Shown here: piece by piece, positions 33,788 to 43,381 of the stretch | Layout of the letters: each line of letters begins with the position of its first letter | How positions within the stretch are numbered: the stretch's first letter is position 1 | Assembly (NCBI RefSeq): GCF_012396505.1 | Contig: NZ_JAAXPN010000001.1 | Location: forward strand, 372,001 to 436,000 | From: Periweissella fabalis | Lineage (GTDB): Bacteria; Bacillota; Bacilli; Lactobacillales; Lactobacillaceae | Length of the DNA: 64,000 nt | Reading direction: 5' to 3' | Program-made: the position numbers and the translations under genes | The notes under the pieces: model-generated | The model's input: the letters and a program-made list of their open reading frames with translations, nothing else | Told to the model about the DNA's origin: nothing | Databases searched by the model: none

Positions 33788-34837
33788 ATGACTAGTATTA
33801 ATACTAATACCATCAATTCAGTTTTCCAAGGGCGATCATTTTTAGCTGAAAAAGACTTTACACCGGCTGAGCTTCAGTACTTAATCGACTTTGGTTTACA
33901 TTTAAAACATTTAGCACATCACAATATTTTCCCTCATTATCTTACGGGATTAAATATTGCATTATTATTTGAAAAAGCATCAACGCGTACACGAGCGGCT
34001 TTTACAACAGCTGCAATTGAATTAGGTGCGCATCCGGAATATTTAGGGACAAATGACATTCAACTAGGCAGTAAAGAATCGATTGAAGATACTGCAATAG
34101 TATTGGGGCGTATGTTTGATGGGATTGAATTTCGCGGTTTTAAACAAAGTGATGTTAATGAATTAGCAAAATATAGTGGTGTTCCAGTTTGGAATGGCTT
34201 AACTGATGACTGGCATCCAACCCAGATGATTGCTGATTTTATGACAATTAAAGAAAATTTTGGTCATTTACATGGTTTAAAATTAGCTTATGTTGGGGAT
34301 GGTCGTAATAACGTTGCTAAATCATTATTGATTACTGGCTCTATGTTAGGTGTTGAAGTACACATAATTACACCAAAAGAATTACAGCCTCCAGCAGATG
34401 TTATCCAACTTGCTTATCAGTTAGCGCAGCCTACTAAAGTTCAACCAGTAATATCTGATAACCTCACTGTTGGCGTCAAAAATGCCAATATTATCTATAC
34501 TGATGTTTGGGTTTCAATGGGGGAAACGGATTGGCAAGAACGCGTTGCTTTACTCAAACCATACCAAGTTAATATGGAGTTACTTGAGTTAACACAAAAT
34601 ACAAGTGAAAAATTAATTTTCCTACATTGTTTACCAGCTTTCCATGATACCAATACCGAATATGGTGCAACGGTTAATGCCGATTATGGTATTACAGCAA
34701 TGGAAGTAACCGATGAAGTATTTCGTAGTAAATACGCCCGACAATGGCAGCAAGCTGAAAATCGCAAACATGCGATCAAGGCTATTATGGCGGCGACCTT
34801 AGGGAATTTATTTATCCCGAAAGTACCAGACTTGTAG
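33788..34837 (+). CDS. arcB: Ornithine carbamoyltransferase (catabolic)
   Basis: ArcB performs phosphorolysis of citrulline to ornithine and carbamoyl phosphate. The protein has 349 aa with the carbamoyl-phosphate loop STRTR (65-69), GDGRNNV, the [10 protein letters not shown] segment, and the HCLPAF loop near 283 with the catalytic Cys. Its position in the ADI operon makes the catabolic role more likely than biosynthetic ArgF. GGGGAGG lies upstream of the ATG. Confidence 0.95.
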   Translation: MTSINTNTINSVFQGRSFLAEKDFTPAELQYLIDFGLHLKHLAHHNIFPHYLTGLNIALLFEKASTRTRAAFTTAAIELGAHPEYLGTNDIQLGSKESIEDTAIVLGRMFDGIEFRGFKQSDVNELAKYSGVPVWNGLTDDWHPTQMIADFMTIKENFGHLHGLKLAYVGDGRNNVAKSLLITGSMLGVEVHIITPKELQPPADVIQLAYQLAQPTKVQPVISDNLTVGVKNANIIYTDVWVSMGETDWQERVALLKPYQVNMELLELTQNTSEKLIFLHCLPAFHDTNTEYGATVNADYGITAMEVTDEVFRSKYARQWQQAENRKHAIKAIMAATLGNLFIPKVPDL

Positions 34838-34851
34838 GGGATGGTGATAAT

Positions 34852-36287
34852 ATGGAGACACAAAATAAAGCTCAAGGAATTGCACTACCAGCTTTAATTG
34901 CCTTAGTTATCAGTAGTGCGATTGGGGCGGGAATATTTGATTTACCAACGACTTTTGCTAAAGTTGCAACTCCCGGGCCTGTAATGTTAGCTTGGCTGAT
35001 TACAGGAGTTGGTATTTTAATGTTAGCCCTTAGTCTTAAGCATCTAGTTTTAATAAACCAGAATTAACTGGTGTTTCTGATTATGCTCGTGCTGGTTTTG
35101 GTGATTTTGCTGGTTTCTTATCTGGTTGGGGATATTGGTTGTCAGCTTGGCTAGGAAATGTTGCCTTTGCTAGTATTATGATGTCAGCTTTTGGCTACTT
35201 TGTTCCAGAATTTAAATCTGGAAACAGTATTAGTGCCATCATCTTTGCTTCGCTAATCTCATGGGGTCTAACCTTATTAGTTACACGTGGCGTTGAAGCC
35301 GCCGCCATCATTAATACAGTTGTGACTATCTGCAAATTAATTCCGTTATTTGCTTTTATCATTGTAGCTCTTTTGAGCTTTAAAGCCGGAATTTTTACCG
35401 AACATTTTTGGGTTAACTTTGGTACTAATATGCATAATCAAGCAATCTTTATGCCGGCAACACCGACCGGGATTATGGCACAAATTAAAGGTTGTATTTT
35501 ATCAATGATGTGGGTCTTTGTTGGAATTGAGGGTGCAACCATGATGGCTGGACGAGCACAGAAGAAAAGTGATGCTGGACGGGCAACTATTATTGGCCTA
35601 TTGTCACTTTTAACACTATATGTGATTATTTCACTATTACCATATGGTTATCTCACTCAAAATCAGCTACTTGAATTACACCATCCTGCTTTGGTTTATT
35701 TGTTTAAAGATTTAGTTGGTGATTTAGGTGGGGCTTTTATTAGCATTGGCTTGATTATTTCAATTATGGGATCTTGGCTATCTTGGACAATGTTACCTGT
35801 TGAGGCAACGTCATTAATGGCTAAGCAAAAGCTATTACCACAGTGGTTTGGCCAACTTAATAAAGCTAAAGCTCCAGCTAATTCATTATGGTTAACGCAG
35901 ATTCTTGTGCAAATATTTTTGATTTCTTTAATCTTTACTAACGAGGCTTATAATTTTGCATACTCACTTTGTACAGCTGCGATTGTTGTTTGCTATGTTT
36001 TGGTTGGAGCTTATGAATTAAAGCTAGGCTTACAAAAACGCCAGTTACGGATTATCATCCCCGGGTTTATCGCCTGTTTATTTGAAATAACCGCAATTAC
36101 TTTAGCTGGCTTACAGTTACTTTGGTTATGTACTATTGCATACTTATTAGGGTTTATCTTATATATCAGTGCTAAAAAAGAAAACCAGCAAATCATTAAG
36201 CGTTATGAATGGTTAGCAATGGGGGTTATTTCAGTAATTGCTATCTTAGCAATTGTTGGTTTATTTACTGGTTTAATCACAATTTAA
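34852..36287 (+). pseudogene. arcD: Arginine/ornithine antiporter ArcD, interrupted by a one-base deletion
   Basis: The first frame from the ATG at 34852 gives the N-terminus of an APC-type permease (SAIGAGIFDLPTTFAK) and stops at 35067. The adjacent frame continues without gap (NKPELTGVSDYARAGFGDFAGFLSGWGYWLSAW and onward) to 36287. The join is in the T4 tract at 35048-35051; one added T would restore a protein of about 478 aa with 12 helices. Place and sequence fit ArcD, which exchanges arginine for ornithine. If the deletion is real the operon lacks its own exchanger; if not, it is a homopolymer sequencing error. The downstream part has kept good coding quality, so inactivation would be recent. 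Confidence 0.8.
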
Positions 36288-36305
36288 TTGACAAGGAGAT
36301 TTGCT

Positions 36306-37250
36306 ATGACAAAACGAATTGTTGTTGCTTTAGGCGGTAATGCTATTTTAACTAAAGATGCTTCAGCAACTGCTCAGCAACTAGCATTAATAAAAACAGC
36401 TAATCAATTAGCAGCACTTTTAACTGCTAATAGTGATTGGCAAGTTATAATTACGCATGGTAATGGCCCGCAAGTTGGTAATTTATTGTTACAACAACAA
36501 CGTGGTAGTAATAAAGACATTCCCGCCATGCCTTTATATACTGTTGGAGCTATGACGCAAGGTGCGATTGGTTTTTGGTTAGCTAATGCATTAAATCAGG
36601 CCTTTATGGAACATGGATTAGACCATCAAGTAGTCTCGTTAATAACACGTACTATCGTTGATGGCCAAGATAAAGCCTTTCAACGACCCACAAAGCCAAT
36701 TGGGCCATTTTATTCACCCAAGATGGCTGAACACCTACAAGGGTTACATCCTGATTGGACTATTTTAGCTGATGCTGGACGGGGGTATCGGCGCATGGTA
36801 CCTTCACCACAGCCATTAGATATTATCGAAGCCCCCATTATCCAACATCTTGTTAGTCAAGGAATAACCTTAATTGCAGCTGGGGGCGGTGGTATTCCAG
36901 TCGTTCGCGTTGGTAATTCATACGCTGGTATTGACGCTGTTATCGATAAGGATTATTCGGCTGCTAAATTAGCCGAATTAGTTGATGCGGATATATTGCT
37001 TATGTTAACCACTGTGCAAAATGTATATTTAAATTACGATACTCCACAACAAACCAAACTCACGCATTTAACAGTCGCTCAAGCCCAACAATTCCTTGAT
37101 GAAGGACATTTTGCCCCTGGATCAATGCAACCTAAGATTCAAGCAGCAATGAATTTCGTGCGACGAACTGATAAAACAGCAGTAATCACATCGCTAGATA
37201 ACGTTACTGGCTATTTGCAATCGGGGCTTGGGACGATTATCACTAATTAA
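36306..37250 (+). CDS. arcC: Carbamate kinase
   Basis: ArcC transfers phosphate from carbamoyl phosphate to ADP, giving ATP, ammonia and CO2, the energy-yielding step of the ADI pathway. It has 314 aa from the ATG at 36306, with AAGGAG upstream; an in-frame TTG 18 bp earlier lies before that site. Motifs are VVALGGNAIL at the N-terminus, HGNGPQVGNLLLQ, GYRRMVPSP, AAGGGGIPV and GIDAVIDKDYSAAKLA. It is the last gene of the operon, followed by a long hairpin. Confidence 0.95.
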   Translation: MTKRIVVALGGNAILTKDASATAQQLALIKTANQLAALLTANSDWQVIITHGNGPQVGNLLLQQQRGSNKDIPAMPLYTVGAMTQGAIGFWLANALNQAFMEHGLDHQVVSLITRTIVDGQDKAFQRPTKPIGPFYSPKMAEHLQGLHPDWTILADAGRGYRRMVPSPQPLDIIEAPIIQHLVSQGITLIAAGGGGIPVVRVGNSYAGIDAVIDKDYSAAKLAELVDADILLMLTTVQNVYLNYDTPQQTKLTHLTVAQAQQFLDEGHFAPGSMQPKIQAAMNFVRRTDKTAVITSLDNVTGYLQSGLGTIITN

Positions 37251-37291
37251 GTTTTAAAAAGTGCTATTCTATAAGATAAATTAGGATTGCT

Positions 37292-37349
37292 AAATGTAAA
37301 AAATAAGGCCTTTGAGGACAATTCTTCAAGGGGCTTATTTTTTACATTT
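37292..37349 (+). terminator. Long-stem terminator after arcC
   Basis: AAATGTAAAAAATAAG-CC and GGCTTATTTTTTACATTT form a long, slightly imperfect stem with a TTCTTCAAGG-type inner part. It belongs to the dispersed hairpin family. Confidence 0.75.
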
Positions 37350-37406
37350 GAATCACGTAACTAAGACCGTTATAATAATCAATATTAATATAAGGCGGAT
37401 AAAACA

Positions 37407-38228
37407 ATGATTAAAACTAAAGGGTATGTGACGTTTACTTATAACGCACATACGTTATCAGCTAATCACTTAAGACAACTAGTTGATCAATATCAAACAA
37501 AATTAATCGATAATGAAAGTATCATAATTGATGAGCTTGCTGAAAATGATGATCAATTGCAGTTAATCTTAAAAATTGATGGTTTCACTGATAACCAACG
37601 TTTTCAAGCACTACGGAAAACATTTGATTTAGGTATTGACTGTGATGATGATACTGATAGTTATCTATGTGAAGCTTATGGTATTATTTTCCCAACAAAG
37701 CAAATCACAGCCAACCGTGCTTTAGCATGGGTGAAACATTACACTGGAAGTTTTGCAAAAGATGAATTTCAAAAATTTACAATTACACAACAACATTTAA
37801 CACCCACAGCACTTAAATTGGAATTTGCAGTTGAATTGCCTAGTTATGTAATTGACATGGATTTGTACTACTTAAGTGATCAAGAACGTTACCAATATTT
37901 TAGACTAGATGAGTGTGCACCTACAAATAGTATCAAAGAAGTTCCAATAGATGAATATTCTGGTAGCCATCGGCTTGAATTATCAACCCATGATATCACT
38001 CTTGTTTTCAAACAAGAACAATCATTAGTATCCGTCACTAATTTATTACAAACTTTTGAAGAAACACATTTAATGCCTAATGAAAGTATTGTGTATAGTT
38101 TGCCATCGACTGGGGATACGGTAATTACTGAAGTTCCAATTATTATTAAAGCTCTTGGTATTAATCATCAAGTAATTCATTGTCTGTTAAATGAAATACC
38201 TGATGTGTTAACGGTTGAAGTTAACTAA
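37407..38228 (+). CDS. Soluble protein of unknown function
   Basis: This 273-aa acidic protein has no membrane segments. The aspartate-rich run IDCDDDTDSYL lies near residue 75. Alternating strands and helices suggest two alpha/beta domains. There is no motif I can name. AAGGCGG precedes the ATG. It lies alone after the ADI operon terminator, 36 bp before an acetyltransferase with which it may be cotranscribed. Confidence 0.65.
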   Translation: MIKTKGYVTFTYNAHTLSANHLRQLVDQYQTKLIDNESIIIDELAENDDQLQLILKIDGFTDNQRFQALRKTFDLGIDCDDDTDSYLCEAYGIIFPTKQITANRALAWVKHYTGSFAKDEFQKFTITQQHLTPTALKLEFAVELPSYVIDMDLYYLSDQERYQYFRLDECAPTNSIKEVPIDEYSGSHRLELSTHDITLVFKQEQSLVSVTNLLQTFEETHLMPNESIVYSLPSTGDTVITEVPIIIKALGINHQVIHCLLNEIPDVLTVEVN

Positions 38229-38264
38229 TGTTTAGGCAAATGCTATTTATTTATGGAGGACACG

Positions 38265-38810
38265 ATGATGTTACGTGGTAATAAAGTGTATTTAGCTAAT
38301 TTATTTGATGGGGATGCTGAGTACTTAACGGATTGGCAATGGGATGATCAATTTTTGTTGGGCTTATCTGAAGATGTTGTCCATCCATATGGCGTTAAAG
38401 AATGGAGTGAATTTTTCGGGGATGCTAATAGTAATAGTGATATTATGTTTACTATTCGACGGACTAACGATGATATGCTAGTTGGCTTTGCCGGCATTAG
38501 TGATATTATGTTACGTAATCAACGCGGTGAGCTATGTATTGGGATTCCTCAAGCTGGGGATCGTTCATTAGGGTATGGCCGTGAAGCCTTTAGTTTATTA
38601 CTCGAGTATGCATTTGATCACTTAAACCTCCATAAGGTTACTTTAACCGTTCATGCCTATAATACGGCCGCACTTAAGTTGTATGAAAAATGCGGGTTTG
38701 TTCGTGAAGGAACCAACCGGGAAGCCGTTTATCATCAAGGTAAGTGGTATGATAGCTACTCATATGGGCTATTAGCGCGGGAATGGCGTCAAAATCCAGA
38801 TAATTACTAA
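38265..38810 (+). CDS. GNAT family acetyltransferase (RimJ/RimL type)
   Basis: This is a protein of about 181 aa. Blocks typical of the group are LRGNKVYLANLFDGDAEYLTDW, a central strand VGFAGISDI, GIPQAGDRSLGYGREAFSLLLEYAFDHLNLHKVTLTVHAYNTAALKLYEKCGFVREG and YHQGKWYDSYSYGLL. These match the SpeG/RimJ-like N-acetyltransferase family. GGAGG lies 5 bp before the first of two tandem ATGs (38265, 38268), and either could be used. The substrate is unknown. Confidence 0.85.
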   Translation: MMLRGNKVYLANLFDGDAEYLTDWQWDDQFLLGLSEDVVHPYGVKEWSEFFGDANSNSDIMFTIRRTNDDMLVGFAGISDIMLRNQRGELCIGIPQAGDRSLGYGREAFSLLLEYAFDHLNLHKVTLTVHAYNTAALKLYEKCGFVREGTNREAVYHQGKWYDSYSYGLLAREWRQNPDNY

Positions 38811-38818
38811 ATAAAAGG

Positions 38819-38862
38819 CAAAAACACGCTATTCGAACACTTGTTCTCGTAGCGTGTTTTTG
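38819..38862. terminator. Bidirectional terminator
   Basis: CAAAAACACGCTA (38819-38831) and TAGCGTGTTTTTG (38850-38862) are perfectly complementary 13-nt arms, ending the acetyltransferase transcript. Confidence 0.85.
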
Positions 38863-38883
38863 TTTAAAAATGTTATCGTGTCC

Positions 38884-38917
38884 AAAAAAGCCGCCTAGCA
38901 TTTGCTAAGCGACTTTT
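38884..38917 (-). terminator. Terminator of the hemolysin III-like gene
   Basis: On the minus strand GTCGCTTAGC and GCTAGGCGGC form a fully paired 10-bp stem (two G-U pairs), followed by T6. Confidence 0.75.
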
Positions 38918-38941
38918 ATTATGGTCTATGATACTAGTGGC

Positions 38942-39586
38942 CTAAACACTAAAGAGGATTGAAAAGTACATCAAAGCGGCCCCCGCAAGGACAAAGATGT
39001 GCCACCAAACGTGACCAAAGGGGATGTTTTTAATTGAATACACTCCCGCACCTAATGTATAAGTGACACCACCAGCAAATAGTAGCCAGAAACTTAGGTG
39101 ACTCAATGAGTGCCATAAGGTTGGCATCGCTAGTAAAATCATCCAGCCCATCACGATATAGATAATGACTGATAACCATAGCCACCGGCCAACAAAGAAG
39201 ATTTCATACAGAATTCCTGCAATTGTCATCGCTAAAATGACCGACCAAATCGTCCAACCTTGCCAACCACCAATTGCTAACCAGCAATAGGGTGTGTATG
39301 AACCAAAAATCACTAAGAAGATACCAGCGTGATCAAAGATTTGAAAGACACGTTTAGCTTTAGTAAAGATTAAAGAATGAAATAGTGTTGACATTAATAA
39401 GAATAAACACACACTTGCTCCATAAATGGCAAAGGCTGTCATTGCTAAACCGCCTCGGTGTTGGATAGCTTCCAATACTAATAAGACAACATAGCCTGCC
39501 ACTGCAAGAAGAAATCCAACTCCATGAGTAACAGCATTTAAAACTTCATATAAAATTAGATAGCGTTTAGTTTCGCGATATTGCAT
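38942..39586 (-). CDS. Hemolysin III family membrane protein (YqfA/PAQR-like)
   Basis: This integral membrane protein of about 214 aa has seven helices. The conserved polar residues of the PAQR/HlyIII fold are present: EVLNAVTHGVGF, STLFHSL, FDHAGIFLVIFGSYTPYC, and HVWWHIFVLAGA. The histidines in these blocks are expected to bind zinc. The start is the ATG at 39586, with GAGGTG seven bases before; the GTG at 39595 overlaps that site. The physiological role is unknown despite the family name. Confidence 0.88.
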   Translation of the reverse strand: MQYRETKRYLILYEVLNAVTHGVGFLLAVAGYVVLLVLEAIQHRGGLAMTAFAIYGASVCLFLLMSTLFHSLIFTKAKRVFQIFDHAGIFLVIFGSYTPYCWLAIGGWQGWTIWSVILAMTIAGILYEIFFVGRWLWLSVIIYIVMGWMILLAMPTLWHSLSHLSFWLLFAGGVTYTLGAGVYSIKNIPFGHVWWHIFVLAGAALMYFSILFSV

Positions 39587-39776
39587 ATCGTGCACCTCGA
39601 GATTTAATTGATAAGGTTAGTATATCCAATTGACCTAGTCTTGTAAACCATGTAGCTCAAAAAAGTTATTTTTATTACAAATCCTAAAATCTTCTATGAG
39701 TTTCCTGTAGGTTATGTAAACCTTTCATGATATACTATACAATAGCTAATTATGGAACGAAATGAGGAAACGCATA

Positions 39777-40685
39777 ATGAATGATTTAGTAGGACGCGTT
39801 ATTCAAGCAAAAGTCATTGATTCAAATGACAAGTATTACTTTGTCCAATTACAAGGGGTAACTTTTCAATTATTAAAAAGTGAAATGGAAGCCGAAGGTA
39901 AAGAACTGCACATTGGTGGTTTAATTACAGGGTTTGCTTATGAAAATGGGCATCACCAAATGCAAATTACCCGCAAAATTCCTAAAGTGCAAATTGGACA
40001 CTACGCATGGGGTGAAGTTGTCGCTCAACGTCGTGATTTGGGAGTTTTTGTTGATATTGGCTTGCCAGATAAAGATATCGTGGTATCACTTGATAACTTA
40101 CCAACAATTGCTGCTTTATGGCCCCAAAAGGGTGATAAACTTATGGTCAGTTTAAGAGTTGATGATAAAGGACGTTTATGGGCTCAGTTAGCAGATGAAC
40201 AAATCTTCAAAGCAGTTACACTTAAGGCTAAGCAAGGTTTACAAAATATGAATGTTACCGGAACGGTCTTTCGTTTGAAGATGGTTGGTACCTTTATTTT
40301 GACTGATGAATATTATATGGGGTTTGTTTTCCCAGGTGAACGCTATAAAGAACCACGTTTGGGTGAAGTTGTTAATGCTCGAGTTATTGGTGTACGTCCA
40401 GATGGGTTACTTAATTTAAGTCTTAAGCCTCGGGCGTATGAAGCAATTGGTGAAGACGCCCAAATGCTCTTAGCAATGCTTGAACACAGTAAAGATAATA
40501 CCTTACCATTTTCAGATAAGAGTGATCCTAAAGAAATCAAAGACTATTTTGGAATTTCAAAAGGGCAATTCAAGCGTGCAGTTGGTAACTTACTCAAACA
40601 ACGACGTATTCAACAAGTTGACGGTACTTTAGTTTTAGTCCCTGGTACTACGGAACAAGAACATACCCAAGCTCCACTAAAGTAG
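39777..40685 (+). CDS. cvfB: S1 RNA-binding domain protein, CvfB-like
   Basis: This 302-aa protein has several S1-type beta-barrels (for example VGRVIQAKVIDSNDKYYFV near the start, HYAWGEVVAQRRDLGVFVDIGLPDKDIVVSL in the middle and GEVVNARVIGVRPDGLLNLSL). It has a C-terminal winged-helix (FGISKGQFKRAVGNLLKQRRIQQVDGTLVLV). This is the layout of CvfB/YitL RNA-binding proteins that influence virulence or translation. The start at 39777 is preceded by GAGGAAA. It is the first gene of the run leading to xerD, scpAB and rluB, as in other lactobacilli. Confidence 0.88.
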   Translation: MNDLVGRVIQAKVIDSNDKYYFVQLQGVTFQLLKSEMEAEGKELHIGGLITGFAYENGHHQMQITRKIPKVQIGHYAWGEVVAQRRDLGVFVDIGLPDKDIVVSLDNLPTIAALWPQKGDKLMVSLRVDDKGRLWAQLADEQIFKAVTLKAKQGLQNMNVTGTVFRLKMVGTFILTDEYYMGFVFPGERYKEPRLGEVVNARVIGVRPDGLLNLSLKPRAYEAIGEDAQMLLAMLEHSKDNTLPFSDKSDPKEIKDYFGISKGQFKRAVGNLLKQRRIQQVDGTLVLVPGTTEQEHTQAPLK

Positions 40686-40694
40686 GCCTTTATC

Positions 40695-41588
40695 ATGGAA
40701 GTTAAGGAACTAATTGATGAATATCTACAGTATGTAAAAGTTGAACGAGGATTATCAGTTAATACAATTACAAGTTATCATCAAGATTTAGTTAAATTCC
40801 AGAATTATTTAAGTCAACAGAAGGTAACTGATTTAACTGTGATTGATAATTTTTTCATCAATCAATTTTTACAATTTTTAGCTACTCAAGGTAATGCTGA
40901 AAATACAATTATTCACTGTGTTACATCGCTTCGTAAATTCTTTCAATTTTTAAAGCGGATGCAATACATTCCCGAAGATCCGATGCAACAAGTGGGGATG
41001 CCTAAGAAGAAACAACACTTACCTGATATTTTATCCGTCCAAGATGTTGAACAGATTCTAATGACTCCAGATACTAGTACGCGCTTAGGTATCCGTAATC
41101 GGGCAATGCTTGAAGTCATGTATGCAACTGGCTTACGGGTTTCAGAAATCGTCAATCTTAAGGTTGCTGATTTACATTTTGAGCTTGGTTTATTACAAAC
41201 CATTGGGAAAGGTAATAAGGAACGAATTGTCCCAATCGGGGATGTCGCAATGCAATGGGTTTTGACATATTATCAAGATGTCCGTTCATTACAGCTTAAA
41301 GGTAGTGATAATCCAATTTTATTTTTAAATGATCATGGCCATCAATTGACCCGCCAAGGAATTTGGAAAATTATTAAGCAAATTGTCTTGCAAGCCGGAA
41401 TTACTAAGGATGTATCTCCACATACATTGCGCCATTCCTTTGCGACCCACATATTAGAAAATGGGGCTGATTTACGGATTGTCCAAGAACTTCTTGGACA
41501 CGCTGATATTTCTACTACTCAGATTTATACCCACATTACTAATGAACGGGCTAAACAAGTCTTCAAAAAAGCTCATCCACGAGCTTAA
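40695..41588 (+). CDS. xerD: Site-specific tyrosine recombinase XerD
   Basis: XerD acts with a partner recombinase at the dif site to resolve chromosome dimers. The protein has 297 aa. An N-terminal SAM-like domain (1-100) precedes the catalytic domain with R148, K172, H243, R246, H269 and Y278. It lies 9 bp after cvfB and 16 bp before ribT, within the conserved scpAB neighbourhood of Firmicutes. A dif-like site lies in the same window at 50041, about 9 kb away. Confidence 0.93.
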   Translation: MEVKELIDEYLQYVKVERGLSVNTITSYHQDLVKFQNYLSQQKVTDLTVIDNFFINQFLQFLATQGNAENTIIHCVTSLRKFFQFLKRMQYIPEDPMQQVGMPKKKQHLPDILSVQDVEQILMTPDTSTRLGIRNRAMLEVMYATGLRVSEIVNLKVADLHFELGLLQTIGKGNKERIVPIGDVAMQWVLTYYQDVRSLQLKGSDNPILFLNDHGHQLTRQGIWKIIKQIVLQAGITKDVSPHTLRHSFATHILENGADLRIVQELLGHADISTTQIYTHITNERAKQVFKKAHPRA

Positions 41589-41604
41589 TTGAAAGGGAGC
41601 AATT

Positions 41605-41976
41605 ATGTTAGTTAGATATCGTCCTGATTATAAAAAAATCGCTTTAGGTTTATTATCATATATTCCGGGATTACGTAATATGCAACACCTTGAAGCCGAA
41701 TTTTCTTGGTATGAAGCAACTACTAATCGCGAATTATTATTATGGCGCGATGCAGATGGGCATTTTACAGCAATTGTTGGTGTTGAGCATGTTTATGGGG
41801 TCTTATTATTACGCCATATTTCAATCACACCAGCTTTAAGAGATAGTGAACTAATTTTTACTGTCTTAGATGCATTACAACAATATCACGCTGATAAGAT
41901 GATTATGGGAACCATTGCCGGTCAAAAGATTATTAATGCTTGGAGAAAGCACAATGAACAACGAACTACAAATTAA
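41605..41976 (+). CDS. ribT: RibT-like GNAT-fold protein
   Basis: This 123-aa protein is of the RibT type, named from the B. subtilis rib/scp region and having a GNAT-like fold. The central FTAIVGVEHVYGVLLLRHISITPALR segment and the flanking LEAEFSWYE block are characteristic. AAAGGGAG precedes the ATG. It overlaps scpA by 23 bp, so translation of the two is coupled. The function is unknown and there is no direct evidence that it acts in riboflavin metabolism here. Confidence 0.8.
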   Translation: MLVRYRPDYKKIALGLLSYIPGLRNMQHLEAEFSWYEATTNRELLLWRDADGHFTAIVGVEHVYGVLLLRHISITPALRDSELIFTVLDALQQYHADKMIMGTIAGQKIINAWRKHNEQRTTN

Positions 41977-42688
41977 GTTGACTGATTTTGAGGGTCCGCT
42001 TGATTTACTATTACATTTAATTAAAAGTTCTGAGATGGATATTTATGATATTCCAATTGTTGCCATTACAGAACAATATATGGATTTTTTACATCAAGAT
42101 AAATTAGCACTTGATATTGCAGGTGAATATTTAGTCATGGCTGCCAGTCTAATGCAGATTAAATCCCGTTATTTATTACCAAACCGACCAACAATTGATT
42201 TGGAAACCGGTGATGAAATCTATGAAGATCCACGACAAGGGCTTGTTGAGCAATTACTTGAATATCGTCGCTATCAAGAAGCTGCATTGAGCTTACGGAC
42301 ACGTGAAGAAGCACGGCAACAACAATTTACCCGCGCACCTGCTTTAATGCCAACTGATTTAGACGTTAATATTGTTGCCCCTGGAGTGGACTTAGATGCT
42401 TTACAAACTGCCTTTAATAATATGATTGCCCGGCAACAAATCGCTAAGCCTGTAAGTACAACGATTCAAAAAGAAACTTATACAATTAGTGAAAAGTGGC
42501 AAGTTATTAAGCATAAATTATCTGTTAACCCATATGGTGTTCTATTTACAGAGCTTTTCACATTAGATAGTAATCCAGATGAATATGTAACCACTTTTTT
42601 AGCAATTCTTGAAATGGCAAAGCATCAGGAATTGTTGATTGAACAACCTAAAATGAACGATGAATTGCTCATTAAACCACGTTCATAA
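41954..42688 (+). CDS. scpA: Segregation and condensation protein A
   Basis: ScpA is the kleisin subunit of the Smc-ScpAB complex that organises and segregates chromosomes. The 244-aa protein starts with LTDFEGPLDLLLHLIKSSEMDIYDIPI, the kleisin N-terminal domain binding the Smc neck. A flexible middle follows, and the C-terminal winged helix is near YGVLFTELFTLDSNPDEYVTTFLAILEMAKH. TGGAGAA lies about ten bases before the ATG at 41954, inside ribT. scpB follows after 27 bp. Confidence 0.93.
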   Translation: MNNELQIKLTDFEGPLDLLLHLIKSSEMDIYDIPIVAITEQYMDFLHQDKLALDIAGEYLVMAASLMQIKSRYLLPNRPTIDLETGDEIYEDPRQGLVEQLLEYRRYQEAALSLRTREEARQQQFTRAPALMPTDLDVNIVAPGVDLDALQTAFNNMIARQQIAKPVSTTIQKETYTISEKWQVIKHKLSVNPYGVLFTELFTLDSNPDEYVTTFLAILEMAKHQELLIEQPKMNDELLIKPRS

Positions 42689-42715
42689 TAGATTATTACC
42701 AGAAAGGATTGTATT

Positions 42716-43381
42716 GTGACAAATTTAGCCAAAATCGAAAGCTTGATTTTTGTTGCTGGTGATGAAGGAATTGAGCTTGCAGACCTAATTTCTTTAACTA
42801 ACTTTGACCAAACAACCGTTAAAGAAATTCTTGCTGAACTTGCTTTAAAATATCAAGCCGATGATGATTGTAGTTTTGAACTACTTCAAAGTGATGAAAC
42901 ATTTCGCTTAGCAACTAAAGCTAGTGTTTCTAAGCTTGTTAAGCATTTCTTTGAAGCTCCTTTATCAACACATTTAACGCAAGCTTCACTAGAAGTGTTG
43001 GCAATTATTGCTTATCGTCAACCGGTTACTCGGATTGAGATTGATGAAGTTCGTGGGGTTCAATCAAGCTCGATTATACAGAAATTGCAGTTACGTAATT
43101 TAATCACAGATATGGGTCGTAAAAATGAACCTGGCCGGCCAATAATGTATGGAACCTCTAGCTACTTCTTAGATTATTTTGGTTTAACAAGTATTGAGGA
43201 ATTACCACCATTAGCAAATGCCACCACACTTGATGAGGAGCAATCATTATCTGGTGATTTATTCCTAACTGCCTTTGATAACCGTTTACAACCTGATGAT
43301 AGTACAATGGCTACTGAGGATGTAGACCCCATTCCATTTGCCGTCGAAATGGAATTATCAACAAATATGGAGAAAAAATAA
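42716..43381 (+). CDS. scpB: Segregation and condensation protein B
   Basis: ScpB dimers bind ScpA in the bacterial condensin. This 221-aa protein has two winged-helix domains (IESLIFVAGDEGIELADLISL and LTQASLEVLAIIAYRQPVTRIEIDEVRGVQSSSIIQKLQLRNLI), with GRKNEPGRPIMYGTSSYFLDYFGL. Translation starts at GTG (42716), with AGAAAGGA upstream. The stop overlaps the ATG of rluB by one base. An acidic C-terminal tail of about 40 residues follows the core. Confidence 0.93.
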   Translation: MTNLAKIESLIFVAGDEGIELADLISLTNFDQTTVKEILAELALKYQADDDCSFELLQSDETFRLATKASVSKLVKHFFEAPLSTHLTQASLEVLAIIAYRQPVTRIEIDEVRGVQSSSIIQKLQLRNLITDMGRKNEPGRPIMYGTSSYFLDYFGLTSIEELPPLANATTLDEEQSLSGDLFLTAFDNRLQPDDSTMATEDVDPIPFAVEMELSTNMEKK

